DNA of 64,000 nucleotides from Streptomyces sp. P9-A2 (GCF_036634175.1 NZ_JAZIFX010000001.1:1612001-1676000), one strand, 5' to 3'. Shown: positions 35,416-44,399, counted from the stretch's first letter. The notes: generated by a model not told the origin, from the letters alone. A program made the numbers and translations.

Positions 35416-35814
35416 GTGATTGTCCGTTCCTTCAAGGAGATCGAAGGTACCGACCGGCACGTGAAGTCCGCGTCCGGTACCTGGGAGAGCAAGCGCATCG
35501 TCCTCGCCAAGGAGAACGTCGGTTTCTCCCTGCACGAGACCATCCTGTACACCGGTACGGAGACGACGATGTGGTACGCGAACCACATCGAGGCCGTCGT
35601 CTGCGTGGAAGGAGAGGCAGAACTCACCGACCACGACTCCGGGCTGACGCACACGATCACGCCCGGGACGATGTACCTCCTCGACGGGCACGAGAAGCAC
35701 ACGCTGCGGGTGAAGAAGGACTTCCGCTGCCTCTGCGTCTTCAACCCACCCGTGACCGGACGGGAGGACCACGACGAGAACGGCGTATACCCGCTGCTCA
35801 CCGAGGAGGTGTGA
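35416..35814 (+). CDS. ectC: Ectoine synthase
   Basis: A 132-residue cupin that cyclises N-gamma-acetyl-diaminobutyrate to ectoine. Seen: [20 protein letters not shown] near residue 23, [21 protein letters not shown] (metal-binding region), and [16 protein letters not shown]. The GTG at 35416 is preceded by GAGGAGG about 12 nt upstream. ectD follows after 6 nt. Confidence 0.96.
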   Translation: MIVRSFKEIEGTDRHVKSASGTWESKRIVLAKENVGFSLHETILYTGTETTMWYANHIEAVVCVEGEAELTDHDSGLTHTITPGTMYLLDGHEKHTLRVKKDFRCLCVFNPPVTGREDHDENGVYPLLTEEV

Positions 35815-35820
35815 GGTTCC

Positions 35821-36732
35821 ATGACCACCGCGACCACCAGCACCCAGACTCACGTCCCCGACCTCTATCCCACCCGAGGCAACGCCGAGGTGCTCACGCC
35901 CCGGCAGGACCCGGTCGTCTGGGGCGCCCCCGACGCCCCCGGTCCGATCGCTCCGGCCGACCTCGGATCGTTCGAGCGTGACGGCTTCCTCGCCATCGAT
36001 CAGCTGATCACCGACGACGAGGTCACCGTCTACCGGGACGAACTGAACCGGCTGGTCTCCGACCCGGCGATCCGGGCCGACGACCGGTCGGTCGTCGAGC
36101 CGCAGTCCAAGGAGATCCGGTCGGTCTTCGAGGTCCACCGGATCAGTGAGGTGTTCGCGCGGCTCGTGCGCGACGAACGCGTCGTCGGCCGGGCCCGGCA
36201 GATCCTCGGCTCCGACGTGTACGTCCACCAGTCACGGATCAACGTCAAGCCGGGCTTCGGGGCCAGTGGCTTCTACTGGCACTCGGACTTCGAGACCTGG
36301 CACGCCGAGGACGGTCTGCCGCGGATGCGGGCGGTGTCGGTGTCGATCGCGCTCACCGAGAACCTCGACACCAACGGCGGGCTCATGATCATGCCGGGGT
36401 CGCACAAGACGTTCCTCGGGTGTGCGGGGGCCACGCCGAAGGACAACTACAAGAAGTCGCTGCAGATGCAGGACGCGGGCATCCCCACCGACGAGGGGCT
36501 GACCTCGCTGGCGTCCGAGTACGGCATCAAGCTGTTCACCGGCAGGGCCGGCTCGGCGACCTGGTTCGACTGCAACTGCATGCACGGTTCCGGGGACAAC
36601 ATCACACCGTTCCCGCGCAGCAACGTGTTCATTGTGTTCAACAGCGTCGACAACACGGCCGTGGAGCCGTTCGCGGCGCCGGTCCGGCGGCCCGACTACA
36701 TCGGGGCCCGGGACTTCACTCCGGTGAAGTGA
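35821..36732 (+). CDS. ectD: Ectoine 5-hydroxylase
   Basis: A 303-residue Fe(II)/2-oxoglutarate dioxygenase converting ectoine to 5-hydroxyectoine. The EctD signature FYWHSDFETWHAEDGLPRMR holds the iron-binding His and Asp (HxD), and the distal His is in CMHGSGDNITPFPRSN with the 2-oxoglutarate-binding Arg. It starts 6 nt after ectC and ends the operon; a short hairpin follows at 36753-36768. Confidence 0.96.
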   Translation: MTTATTSTQTHVPDLYPTRGNAEVLTPRQDPVVWGAPDAPGPIAPADLGSFERDGFLAIDQLITDDEVTVYRDELNRLVSDPAIRADDRSVVEPQSKEIRSVFEVHRISEVFARLVRDERVVGRARQILGSDVYVHQSRINVKPGFGASGFYWHSDFETWHAEDGLPRMRAVSVSIALTENLDTNGGLMIMPGSHKTFLGCAGATPKDNYKKSLQMQDAGIPTDEGLTSLASEYGIKLFTGRAGSATWFDCNCMHGSGDNITPFPRSNVFIVFNSVDNTAVEPFAAPVRRPDYIGARDFTPVK

Positions 36733-36752
36733 GCACCTCGGCCTGAACGCGC

Positions 36753-36768
36753 CGGCGTGAATACGCCG
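36753..36768 (+). terminator. Short hairpin after ectD
   Basis: CGGCGT (36753-36758), loop GAAT, ACGCCG (36763-36768), 20 nt past the ectD stop. Candidate terminator of the ectoine operon; the stem is short. Confidence 0.4.
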
Positions 36769-36884
36769 TCGGGGCCATGACTGCGGGCCGGGCCTCCTCG
36801 TGTGGGACGGGGGGCACCGGCCCGCTGCCGTGTCCGTGGAAGCGGACGCGAACGCGAACGCGAACGCCGGCGCCGGCGCCGGGC

Positions 36885-37946
36885 TCAGCCGGGCAGCGCC
36901 TCCAGCAACCGGTCCACGTCGGCCGGGGTGTTGTAGAGGTGGAAGGACGCCCGCAGACGGCCGGCCCGGGCGGACAGGGCGAATCCCGCCCTGCTCAGCT
37001 CCGGCTGGAGACGGTCCAGTCCCGGCACGGACACGATGGCCGAACCGGGTGCGGGCACGGGCTCGTGGCCCAGCGCGACGAGCCCCGCGCGGAAGCGGTC
37101 GGCGAGGGAGACATCGTGGGCGTGCACGGCGTCCACGCCGATCTCCTCGATGAGTTCGAGGGAGGCCCGCAGCCCCGCGTAGGTGAAGAGGGCGGGGCTC
37201 GTGTCGAACCGGCGGGCGGAGTGGGCGAGTTCGGCGACGGGCCCGTAGGCGCTCTCCCAGGGCTTCTCCGCCGCGGCCCAGGCCGACTGTACGGGGGCCA
37301 GGTCGCCGAAGTCCTCCGGTACGGCCAGGAAGGCTCCGCCGTGCGGGCCCAGCAGCCACTTGTAGACGATGGCGACGGAGTAGTCGAAGCCGTCGGCGTC
37401 GACCGGCAGCCAGCCGATCGCCTGGGAGAGGTCGACATAGGTGCGCGCGCCGTGTTCCCGGGCCGCCTCGCGCAGCGCGGGCAGATCGGCGATCCGGCCG
37501 TCGGCGGACTGTACGGCGCTGACGGCGACGAGGGCGGTGTCCGGGCCGACGGACTCGGCGAGCCGCTCCAGCGGCACGGCCCGCACCTTGAGGTCACCGC
37601 GGACGTGGAACGGGTTGACCACCGAGGCGAAGTCGTTCTCGACGGTGAGCACCTCGGCGCCCGGTCGCAGTGAGGCCGCGATCAGCGCGGTGTACAGGGT
37701 GACGGTGGCCCCGACCGCCACGCGCTCGACGGGGACGCCGGCCAGCCGGGCGTACGCGGCCCGGCTCGCCTCGACGTCGTCGTACAGCGGATCCAGCGGA
37801 CGGCCCTCCGCCCTCAGCCGCACCGCGTCCTGGAGAGCGGTCACCGTACGGGCGGGCAGGAGGGCGTTGGTGGCGGTGTTCAGGAAGGTGCTCTTCGGGG
37901 TGAACTCGGCACGGACGAGATGCTCGAAGGTCTCTAAGTTCTTCAT
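36885..37946 (-). CDS. Class V aminotransferase (cysteine-desulfurase-like)
   Basis: A 353-residue fold-type I PLP enzyme. TFLNTATNALLPART opens the family; the cofactor Asp/Gln region is TYVDLSQAIGWLPVD and the PLP lysine is in SVAIVYKWLLGPHGGAF near residue 208. Closest classes are kynureninase/isopenicillin-N-epimerase-like and SufS-like proteins; the substrate is unknown. ATG 37946 is preferred; an upstream ATG at 37982 is possible. The DNA after its stop (36846-36869) has a gcgaac hexamer repeat. Alone between ectD (convergent) and the DsbA-like gene. Confidence 0.85.
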   Translation of the reverse strand: MKNLETFEHLVRAEFTPKSTFLNTATNALLPARTVTALQDAVRLRAEGRPLDPLYDDVEASRAAYARLAGVPVERVAVGATVTLYTALIAASLRPGAEVLTVENDFASVVNPFHVRGDLKVRAVPLERLAESVGPDTALVAVSAVQSADGRIADLPALREAAREHGARTYVDLSQAIGWLPVDADGFDYSVAIVYKWLLGPHGGAFLAVPEDFGDLAPVQSAWAAAEKPWESAYGPVAELAHSARRFDTSPALFTYAGLRASLELIEEIGVDAVHAHDVSLADRFRAGLVALGHEPVPAPGSAIVSVPGLDRLQPELSRAGFALSARAGRLRASFHLYNTPADVDRLLEALPG

Positions 37947-38085
37947 GGGACCACTCTGCGGTCCCGGGATCTCCCCGTCCATCGGCTTGTTCTGCGCGAA
38001 ACCGCCAAGGAACCCTTATGAATACGCCCTGACCTGCAAAGACGTGGCACGGTGGGTTCGGCTCGGCGGTTTCGGCTCGGCCGGT

Positions 38086-38796
38086 TCAGGTCTGCGGCAC
38101 CGCGCAGCCGTCGGGGCCGCAGGCCTCCGCCTCACCCTCGACGATCTTCAGCTGCGGACGCGCGTCCCAGGCCTGGGTCAGTGCCTGGGTGAACACCTCG
38201 GCGGGCTGGGCGCCGGAGACGCCGTACGTGCGGTCGAGGACGAAGAAGGGCACGCCCCGCGCGCCGAGTTCCGCGGCCTCCCGCTGGTCCTCGCGCACCT
38301 CGGCGGCGTACGCGTCCGGGTCGGCGAGGACCGCGCGGGCGGCGTCGGTGTCGAGGCCGGCGGCGCCGGCGAGTTCGAGGAGGCGTTCGTCGTCGCCGAA
38401 GACGGACCGCTCCTCGGCGAAGTTCGCCTTGTAGAGCAGGTCGAGCAGCTCCACCTGGCGGCCCTTCTCGCGGGCGAAGTGCAGCAGGCGGTGCATGTCC
38501 AGGGTGCCGCCGTGGTCGCGGCCCCGGGTGCGGTACGGCAGCCCCTCGGCGGCGGCCTGGGCGCCCAGGTTGTCCTCGCCGGCCTCGGCCTGCGCCTGGC
38601 TCATGCCGTACTTCTGGGTGAGCATCGAGAGCACGGGCTGGATGTCGTCCTTGGCCCGGCCCGGGTCCAGCTCGAAGGAGCGGTGCACCACCTCGACGTC
38701 GTCCCGGTGCGGGAACTCGCCGAGCGCCTTCTCGAAGCGGGCCTTGCCCACGTAGCACCAGGGGCAGGCGATGTCCGACCAGATCTCGACACGCAT
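38086..38796 (-). CDS. DsbA family oxidoreductase (FrnE-like)
   Basis: A 236-residue thioredoxin-fold protein without signal peptide. The active site is ACPWCYVGKARFEKAL near residue 11 (CPWC), and the helical insertion and C-terminal GVPFFVLDRTYGVSGAQP are typical of FrnE/polyketide-associated DsbA-like proteins. A conserved Cys pair follows at the very end (ACGPDGCAV). Cytosolic disulfide chemistry is the likely role. ATG 38796 is preferred over the ATG at 38826 because of the family N-terminus VEIWSD. Confidence 0.88.
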   Translation of the reverse strand: MRVEIWSDIACPWCYVGKARFEKALGEFPHRDDVEVVHRSFELDPGRAKDDIQPVLSMLTQKYGMSQAQAEAGEDNLGAQAAAEGLPYRTRGRDHGGTLDMHRLLHFAREKGRQVELLDLLYKANFAEERSVFGDDERLLELAGAAGLDTDAARAVLADPDAYAAEVREDQREAAELGARGVPFFVLDRTYGVSGAQPAEVFTQALTQAWDARPQLKIVEGEAEACGPDGCAVPQT

Positions 38797-38870
38797 CGTT
38801 GAGGCACTCTCCCAGTCGTGGGGCACGGAGACTCCCTCCGCCGACTGTGTGAACCTTCAACCGGTGCGGT

Positions 38871-39377
38871 TCATTCCCCGGGCACCGCGAAACGCAGGAA
38901 CAGGTGGTGGTCGTCGGGAGCGGGTAGATGTGCCGGGTCGGGGGTCCAGCCCAGGCGGGCGTAGAAGGCCTGGGCCCGGTGGTTGTCGACGTGCACGTCG
39001 AGTACGGCGGTGCGCAGGCCGTTCGCCCGCCATTCCGCGACGCAGGCCGTGTGCAGGGCCGTGCCGGTCCCGGTGCGCCAGTGGCCGGGGTCGACGTGGA
39101 ACTGGAACAGTTTGACCGTGCCGGCGGGGGCGCCCGGCGGGGTGCGGAAGGAGGCGAGGCCGGTCAGGCGTCCGTCCCGCACCGCGCACAGCACCCGCCC
39201 GTCGGGGCGCGCGATCGCCTCCCGCCAGACGGCCGGCCAGTCGGTGCCGTCGTCGGGGATGCCGTCCGGGTAGTACGTGGAGCGGGCCCGCAGATGCAGC
39301 GCGGCGATGTCGGCGGCCTCGGCGGCGAGGGCGGTCCTGATCACGGGGGAGTCCGCCGTCCGATGCGTTGTGGTCAT
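38871..39377 (-). CDS. GNAT family N-acetyltransferase
   Basis: A 168-residue GNAT-fold protein. The acetyl-CoA-binding region reads FQFHVDPGHWRTGTGTALHTAC near residue 92 and the C-terminal beta-bulge region is VLDVHVDNHRAQAFYARLGW. Substrate unknown. It lies 74 nt upstream of the DsbA-like gene, same strand, so the two may be cotranscribed. Confidence 0.88.
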   Translation of the reverse strand: MTTTHRTADSPVIRTALAAEAADIAALHLRARSTYYPDGIPDDGTDWPAVWREAIARPDGRVLCAVRDGRLTGLASFRTPPGAPAGTVKLFQFHVDPGHWRTGTGTALHTACVAEWRANGLRTAVLDVHVDNHRAQAFYARLGWTPDPAHLPAPDDHHLFLRFAVPGE

Positions 39378-39464
39378 GCGGCTCAGGACATGCGCGGCCG
39401 GGACGGCGGTTCCCCGGCGGGCGGCGCTCCCCGACCGGGTCCCGGGGCTCCGCCGCTCCCGCTC

Positions 39465-40073
39465 TCAGTTGCCGTCGCGCAGGTCCTGCGGCCAGTTCGG
39501 CCGGAACTCGATGTGGTCGTAGGTGACCACGCAGCCCTCGCCCATCGGGGACTGGGTCATGAAGCCGACGAGGGCGGCTCCCGTCTCCTTCTCCGCGTCG
39601 AGGGTGAAGAGGCGGACGAAGGTCCAGTGCTCACCGTCGAGGGAGGCGTGGAAGGCGAAGGCACGGCCGGTGCGGCTGACCCGCAGCCATACGGAACTGC
39701 CGTCCACGGTGAAGGAGTTGGCGTCATCGGAGTGGCCCCGGGTGACGACCGTGCACACGGTGGGCACGTCCGGGGAGTACTCCAGGCACAGCTTGGCCCA
39801 GTTCCGTTCGCCGGTGTGGACGTAGAGCACTCCGGCGTCGAAGGCGGCGGAGAAGCCGACGGTGACCCGGGCTATCAGCTGGAAGTCGCCCTCGGGGGCG
39901 CCCAGGAGACGGGGTGCGTCGGCGGCGGAGTCCAGTGACTCCCCGGTGGGCGGTACGAAGCGGTCCTGGCGCGGTCCGGCCCAGCCGGTGAGGATGCCGT
40001 CCTCGTGGGACCAGTGCCCGTCGGGACCGTAGGTGCGCAGGGGAAAAGGCAGTTGGGGAAGCTCGACGTCCAT
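39465..40073 (-). CDS. DUF1349 (concanavalin-like) protein
   Basis: A 202-residue soluble beta-sandwich protein of the DUF1349 family (relatives include yeast Ree1, implicated in regulation of enolase). Typical segments: DFQLIARVTVGFSAAFDAGVL, LYVHTGERNWAKLCLEYS and FHASLDGEHWTFVRLF, with C-terminal GVGFMTQSP-like VGFMTQSPMGEGC. A carbohydrate-related role is often assumed. It lies downstream of the aldehyde dehydrogenase gene but behind a strong hairpin (40106-40138). Confidence 0.8.
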   Translation of the reverse strand: MDVELPQLPFPLRTYGPDGHWSHEDGILTGWAGPRQDRFVPPTGESLDSAADAPRLLGAPEGDFQLIARVTVGFSAAFDAGVLYVHTGERNWAKLCLEYSPDVPTVCTVVTRGHSDDANSFTVDGSSVWLRVSRTGRAFAFHASLDGEHWTFVRLFTLDAEKETGAALVGFMTQSPMGEGCVVTYDHIEFRPNWPQDLRDGN

Positions 40074-40105
40074 GGGAGGAGTCTCGCAGGTCCCCCGCCC
40101 GCGCG

Positions 40106-40138
40106 GGGCCCGCCCGGCGGATCGTGCCGGACGGGCCC
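40106..40138 (-). terminator. Hairpin terminator of the aldehyde dehydrogenase gene
   Basis: GGGCCCGCCCGGC (40106-40118) pairs with GCCGGACGGGCCC (40126-40138) with one C/A mismatch and a 7-nt loop, 36 nt past the stop of the gene ending at 40174. Confidence 0.7.
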
Positions 40139-40173
40139 CTGTGCACGCGGTGGACCTGCCCCGCCGGGCGCGG

Positions 40174-41703
40174 TCAGCGCTCCAGGCGGCCGTTGAACCG
40201 ACGGGGCAGCCCGAGCGGGTTGTCGTCCCGCAGCTCCTGCGGCAGGAGGGCTTGCGGAGTGTTCTGGTAGGCGACGGGGCGCAGCCAGCGCTCGATGGCG
40301 GTGCCGCCGACCGAGGTGGAGGTGGAGGTCGTCGCCGGGTAGGGGCCGCCGTGGTGCTGGGCGGGGGCGACCGCGACACCGGTCGGCCAGGCGTTGACGA
40401 GTACCCGGCCGGCGAGCGGGGTCAGCTCGTCGAGGATCTCCGCGCCCCGGCCCTGTCCCGCGCCCTCCTCCTCGGAGAGGTGGACGGTGGCGGTGAGGTT
40501 GCCGGGGAGGCGGGTCAGGACGGAGCGGACCTCCGCGTCGTCCTCGTAGCGGACCACGACGGTGACCGGGCCGAAGCACTCCTCCAGAAGGAGGTCGTGT
40601 TCGCCTTCCGCGGCGAGTCTGCTCGCCGGGACGGTGAGGAAGCCGGCGCTGACGGTGTGCTCGCCGCCCGCGCCCGGTGTCACCGGGGACTCCACGTCGG
40701 GCAGTTGGGCCCGCTCGGCGACGCCGGCGACGAAGTTGTCGCGCATGCGGTGGTCGAGCAGGACCCCGGCGTCGGTGTCGCTGACGGCGTCGGTCAGGGA
40801 CTTGACCAGGCGGTCGCCGGCCGCGCCCGCCGGGGCGAGGACGAGACCCGGCTTCACGCAGAACTGGCCGACGCCGAGCGTCATCGAACCGGCGAGCCCG
40901 GCGCCGATCTCCTCGGCGCGCTCGGCGGCGGCGGCCTCCGTGACGAGGACCGGGTTCAGGGAGCCCAGTTCGCCGTGGAACGGGATCGGGACCGGGCGGG
41001 CGGCCGCCGCGTCGAAGAGGGCGCGTCCGCCGCGTACCGAGCCGGTGAAGCCGGCCGCCGTGACCAGCGGGTGCCGGACCAGCTCGACGCCGGCCTCGAA
41101 GCCGTGCACCAGACCGAGTACGCCCTCGGGGATGTCGTGCCGGGCTGCCGCCCGGCGCAGCACCTTGGCGACCAGCTCGGACAGGCCGGGATGGTCGGGG
41201 TGGGCCTTGACGACCACGGGGCAGCCGGCCGCGAGGGCGCTCGCGGTGTCGCCGCCGGGGACGGAGAAGGCGAAGGGGAAGTTGGAGGCCGAGTAGACGG
41301 CTACGACACCCAGCGGGACCTTGTGGCGGCGCAGGTCCGGGACGGGCGGGGTCGCGGTGTCGTCGGGGTGGTTGATGACGACGTCGAGGAAGGCGCCCTC
41401 GTCGACGAGGTCGGCGAAGGCCCGCAACTGGTAGCAGGTGCGGGCGAGTTCGCCGTTGAGGCGGACCGGTCCGAGCGCGGTCTCGGCATCGGCGACCTCG
41501 ACGAGCGTGCCCTTGGCGGCCTCGAGTTCGCCGGCGGCCGAGCGCAGGAAGGCCGAGCGGACGGTGCGGTCGGCCAGCGCGCCCCGCGCCTCGTGGGCGG
41601 CCCGGACGGTGGCGTCCACCTCCTGGGCCGTGGCCTCCACCGCGACCTGTTCGCGCTGCTTCCCGGTTCGGGGGTCGACACTCCAGACTGGTGCTGCTGC
41701 CAC
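40174..41703 (-). CDS. Aldehyde dehydrogenase, 2-oxoglutarate semialdehyde type
   Basis: A 509-residue NAD(P)-dependent aldehyde dehydrogenase. Catalytic features: Asn141 in SASNFPFAFS, Lys166 in VVKAHPDHPG, Glu245 in HGELGSLNPVL and Cys282 in GQFCVKPGL. The length, GQFCxKPG motif and C-terminus RRFNGRLER match the NADP-type dehydrogenases that oxidise 2-oxoglutarate semialdehyde, the last step of oxidative pentose and hexarate pathways. GTG 41703 has GGAGGG 8 nt upstream. Divergent from an IclR regulator with a candidate operator between. Probable partner of the dehydratases at 58.8-61.5 kb. Confidence 0.88.
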   Translation of the reverse strand: MAAAPVWSVDPRTGKQREQVAVEATAQEVDATVRAAHEARGALADRTVRSAFLRSAAGELEAAKGTLVEVADAETALGPVRLNGELARTCYQLRAFADLVDEGAFLDVVINHPDDTATPPVPDLRRHKVPLGVVAVYSASNFPFAFSVPGGDTASALAAGCPVVVKAHPDHPGLSELVAKVLRRAAARHDIPEGVLGLVHGFEAGVELVRHPLVTAAGFTGSVRGGRALFDAAAARPVPIPFHGELGSLNPVLVTEAAAAERAEEIGAGLAGSMTLGVGQFCVKPGLVLAPAGAAGDRLVKSLTDAVSDTDAGVLLDHRMRDNFVAGVAERAQLPDVESPVTPGAGGEHTVSAGFLTVPASRLAAEGEHDLLLEECFGPVTVVVRYEDDAEVRSVLTRLPGNLTATVHLSEEEGAGQGRGAEILDELTPLAGRVLVNAWPTGVAVAPAQHHGGPYPATTSTSTSVGGTAIERWLRPVAYQNTPQALLPQELRDDNPLGLPRRFNGRLER

Positions 41704-41766
41704 CGCGAGTCCCTCCGCTCGACTGCCGCTTGCAATGCCGCAGTATGTACGTCATCCACCAGGAGT

Positions 41767-41782
41767 GTTCGATATACTGAAC
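41767..41782. promoter_or_regulatory. Candidate IclR operator
   Basis: GTTC (41767-41770)-8 nt-GAAC (41779-41782) with an AT-rich core containing TATACT, in the 150-nt divergent region between the aldehyde dehydrogenase and iclR-type genes. The region (41740-41825) is markedly AT-rich, consistent with promoters for both directions. Confidence 0.5.
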
Positions 41783-41853
41783 GCTGTCTCTGATGATGAA
41801 TATGCTGTTGGAGACTATAACTTCAGCTCCTCGTCGAACGAAGGGTCAAGGGC

Positions 41854-42627
41854 ATGTCGGCTGGCGAGACGGGCGGCGGCGCGCAGGTCAAGTCCGCGGT
41901 GCGGACCGTTGAACTGCTGGAGTACTTCGCCGGGCGCCCCGGCATGCATTCCCTGGCGACGGTCCAGGAGGCCGTCGGCTACCCCAAGTCGAGTCTCTAC
42001 ATGCTGCTGCGCACCCTCGTCGACCTCGGCTGGGTGGAGACGGACGCGACGGGCACGCGGTACGGCATCGGCGTGCGGGCGCTGCTCGTGGGCACGTCGT
42101 ACATCGACGGGGACGAGGTCGTGGCGGCGGCCCGGCCCACGCTGGACCGGCTGTCGGACGACACCACGGAGACGATCCACCTCGCCCGGCTCGACGGCAC
42201 CAACGTGGTGTATCTGGCCACCCGGCAGTCGCAGCACTATCTGCGCCCGTTCACCCGGGTCGGCCGCCGGCTGCCCGCGCACTCGACGTCGCTCGGCAAG
42301 GCGCTGCTGAGCACGTACACGGACGAGCAGGTGCGCAAGATGCTCCCGCAGACGCTGCCCGCCCTCACCGAGCACACGATCACCGACCGGGAGAAGCTCA
42401 TCGGGGAGCTGCACCAGGTGCGGGAGCAGGGCTTCGCGGTGGACCGCGAGGAGAACACGCTGGGGCTGCGCTGCTTCGGGGTGGCGATCCCGTACCGCAC
42501 CCCCGCGCGGGACGCGATCAGCTGCTCGGTGCCGGTCGCCCGGCTCACCCCCGCACACGAGCAGATGGTCAAGGACGCCCTGTTCGACGCGCGCGACCGG
42601 CTGACGCTGGCCACCCGGAGGCTCTGA
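41854..42627 (+). CDS. IclR family transcriptional regulator
   Basis: A 257-residue regulator. The winged HTH is at about residues 13-75 (SAVRTVELLEYFAG...LATVQEAVGYPKSSLYMLLRTL), followed by the IclR effector domain with GRRLPAHSTSLGKALLS and EGFAVDREEN-like GFAVDREENTLGLRC. Its divergent position indicates control of the aldehyde dehydrogenase, probably by a sugar acid. Its stop is 2 nt before the next gene start. Confidence 0.92.
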   Translation: MSAGETGGGAQVKSAVRTVELLEYFAGRPGMHSLATVQEAVGYPKSSLYMLLRTLVDLGWVETDATGTRYGIGVRALLVGTSYIDGDEVVAAARPTLDRLSDDTTETIHLARLDGTNVVYLATRQSQHYLRPFTRVGRRLPAHSTSLGKALLSTYTDEQVRKMLPQTLPALTEHTITDREKLIGELHQVREQGFAVDREENTLGLRCFGVAIPYRTPARDAISCSVPVARLTPAHEQMVKDALFDARDRLTLATRRL

Positions 42628-42629
42628 CC

Positions 42630-43124
42630 GTGACCGGCCCGGAGATCGCCCTGCGCGCGGTGCACGACAGCGACCTGCCGGTCTTCTACCGCCGGTCGAA
42701 CGATCCGGAGTCCCTGCGCATGGCGGCCTTCACCGCCGAGGACCCGGCCGACCGGGAGGCCTTCGAGGCCCACTGGGCGCGGATCCGCACCGCGCCGGAC
42801 GTCGTCGCACGCACGGTGCTGTGCGACGGTGACGTGGTGGGCCACGCGGCGGTGTACGGGACGGTGGGCGGGCGCGAGGTGACGTACTGGGTCGACCGCG
42901 CGTACTGGGGCAGGGGCATCGCCACCGCCGCCCTGCGCGCCCTGCCGGCCGAGGTGACCGAGCGTCCGCTGCACGCACGCGTGGCCGCGGACAACGCGAG
43001 GTCGCTGCGGGTCCTGGAGAAGTGCGGCTTCCGGGTCGTCGCGCGGGAGACGGGGTACGCGCCGGCGCGGGGCGCCGAGACCGACGAACTCGTCCTCGTG
43101 CGCGTCCTCGCGACGGCCGGCTGA
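42630..43124 (+). CDS. GNAT family N-acetyltransferase
   Basis: A 164-residue acetyltransferase of the RimJ/L-like class. Features: LRAVHDSDLPVFYRRSNDPES, VTYWVDRAYWGRGIATAAL (acetyl-CoA loop GRGIA) and VAADNARSLRVLEKCGFR. GTG 42630 follows the iclR-type stop by 2 nt, so it is cotranscribed with the regulator. Substrate unknown. Confidence 0.88.
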   Translation: MTGPEIALRAVHDSDLPVFYRRSNDPESLRMAAFTAEDPADREAFEAHWARIRTAPDVVARTVLCDGDVVGHAAVYGTVGGREVTYWVDRAYWGRGIATAALRALPAEVTERPLHARVAADNARSLRVLEKCGFRVVARETGYAPARGAETDELVLVRVLATAG

Positions 43125-43197
43125 TCCCTGCCGCTCCCCCGAACGGCGTTTTCCGGGCGGCCGGTTGCCCGATATCCGGTTCCGGGCGATCAATTCG

Positions 43198-43509
43198 TCA
43201 AGGCGCTGAACCTTTCCGGCCGAACAGCCGTCTGAACATGTGACGGGCCGCCCCATCCCCCCGGGGCGGTCCGTCGCTTTCCGTCGGCGCCGGGTCCGCC
43301 CGTGCCGCCGGACCGGACACGCCCCGCCGACCGTCGGACAGGCCCTGCCGCGCACCCGGGATCCGCTCGATCGGGTCGATCGCGAAGTGCACCGGGAACA
43401 GGGTCGAGGTCCCCGCAGGAGCCGGTGGATCTCCTTCGCCCCGCCCGGCACCGCCTGGATCAGAGGGCCGGGAGTCCGGCTCGCCGGCCGCCTGTGGCGA
43501 GTCGGACAT
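43198..43509 (-). CDS. Small hypothetical protein
   Basis: A 103-residue protein I do not recognise. ATG 43509 is supported by GAGGAGAG 8 nt upstream. The N-terminus is disordered and rich in Pro/Gly/Glu, the middle has a conserved-looking FPVHFAIDPIERIPGARQGL, and the C-terminus ends in a basic amphipathic RHMFRRLFGRKG. No signal peptide or membrane helix. Convergent with the GNAT gene. Confidence 0.5.
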   Translation of the reverse strand: MSDSPQAAGEPDSRPSDPGGAGRGEGDPPAPAGTSTLFPVHFAIDPIERIPGARQGLSDGRRGVSGPAARADPAPTESDGPPRGDGAARHMFRRLFGRKGSAP

Positions 43510-43820
43510 GGCGAACTCTCCTCGGCACCCGAGTGGTTGCCGGCGGGCATTGGTGCTCACCGACGCCCGATCGGTCCATGAGTGGATGCCGACCGGATCG
43601 CACCCGCGTCGGATCGCGTTCGGACGCGCTTCGTGGTACGGATCCGGGTGACGGCCTGTCGTTCACCGTTCGGACCTCCGGACGGGCCCCTGGATGATCA
43701 CTGCTACGCTCCGGATCTCGCGGCCGGTCCACTCCGGACGTTCACATGTCATCTACATGACACGCACCGTCACGTGCCGGGGCTCACGGGCCCCGGAACC
43801 GCAGCGAGGGGAGGTGGCCC
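43510..43820. promoter_or_regulatory. Region between small ORF and sigma-factor gene, with inverted repeat
   Basis: About 310 nt with two outward promoters expected. TGTCAT (43747-43752)-CTAC-ATGACA (43757-43762) is a perfect 6-bp inverted repeat about 60 nt before the sigma-factor ATG, a plausible operator. No credible gene otherwise. Confidence 0.5.
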
Positions 43821-44399
43821 ATGGGCACGCTCATCGACGACGCCGCCTCCGTGGAGTTCCATGCCTTCTTCGAGCGTCACTACGCCGAACTGTCGCGGCT
43901 GGCCGCCCTGCTGACGGGCGACGCGGACACCGCCGACGACCTGGCGGCGGACGCCCTGCTGGCGTTGTGGCACCGCTGGGACCGGGTGCGCGCCGCCGAC
44001 CATCCGGTGGCGTACGCGCGGGGCGTGGTCGCCAACCTGGCCCGCACCCGTATACGCAGCGCGGTGCGCGAGCGGCGCCGGATCGCCCTGTTCTGGTCGC
44101 AGCGCGAGGAGCGGGCCGAGAACCCGGACGTCGCGGGCGTGGTGGATGTGCGGGAGGCGTTGCGCAGGCTGCCGTTCCGCAAGCGGGCGTGCGTGGTGCT
44201 GCGGCACGCCTTCGACCTGTCGGAGAAGGACACCGCGCTCGCCCTGGGCGTCTCGGTGGGTACGGTGAAGAGCCAGACCTCGAAGGGGATGGCCGAACTG
44301 CAGCGGCTGCTGGGCACGGCGGAGGTGCCACGGCGGGTGCACGCCGCGGTGGGGTGCCCGGGGAAACCCGTCGGCGAGGACACGGGAAGGGACCGATGA
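43821..44399 (+). CDS. SigE-family ECF RNA polymerase sigma factor
   Basis: A 192-residue group IV sigma factor. Region 2 is FHAFFERHYAELSRLAALLTGD...DDLAADALLALWHRWDRV (short segments), and region 4 is LRRLPFRKRACVVLRHAFDLSEKDTALALGVSVGTVKSQTSKG with its HTH. It belongs to the actinobacterial SigE-family group. It overlaps by 4 nt with a gene for a single-pass membrane protein, the usual place for an anti-sigma factor. The PL3 pectate lyase gene follows, so control of pectinolysis is a reasonable inference. Confidence 0.9.
   Translation: MGTLIDDAASVEFHAFFERHYAELSRLAALLTGDADTADDLAADALLALWHRWDRVRAADHPVAYARGVVANLARTRIRSAVRERRRIALFWSQREERAENPDVAGVVDVREALRRLPFRKRACVVLRHAFDLSEKDTALALGVSVGTVKSQTSKGMAELQRLLGTAEVPRRVHAAVGCPGKPVGEDTGRDR

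Noticed and set aside
36846..36869. gcgaac hexamer repeat after the class V aminotransferase as a CRISPR or regulatory array
   Set aside because: Only about four short units without spacers; a simple microsatellite.
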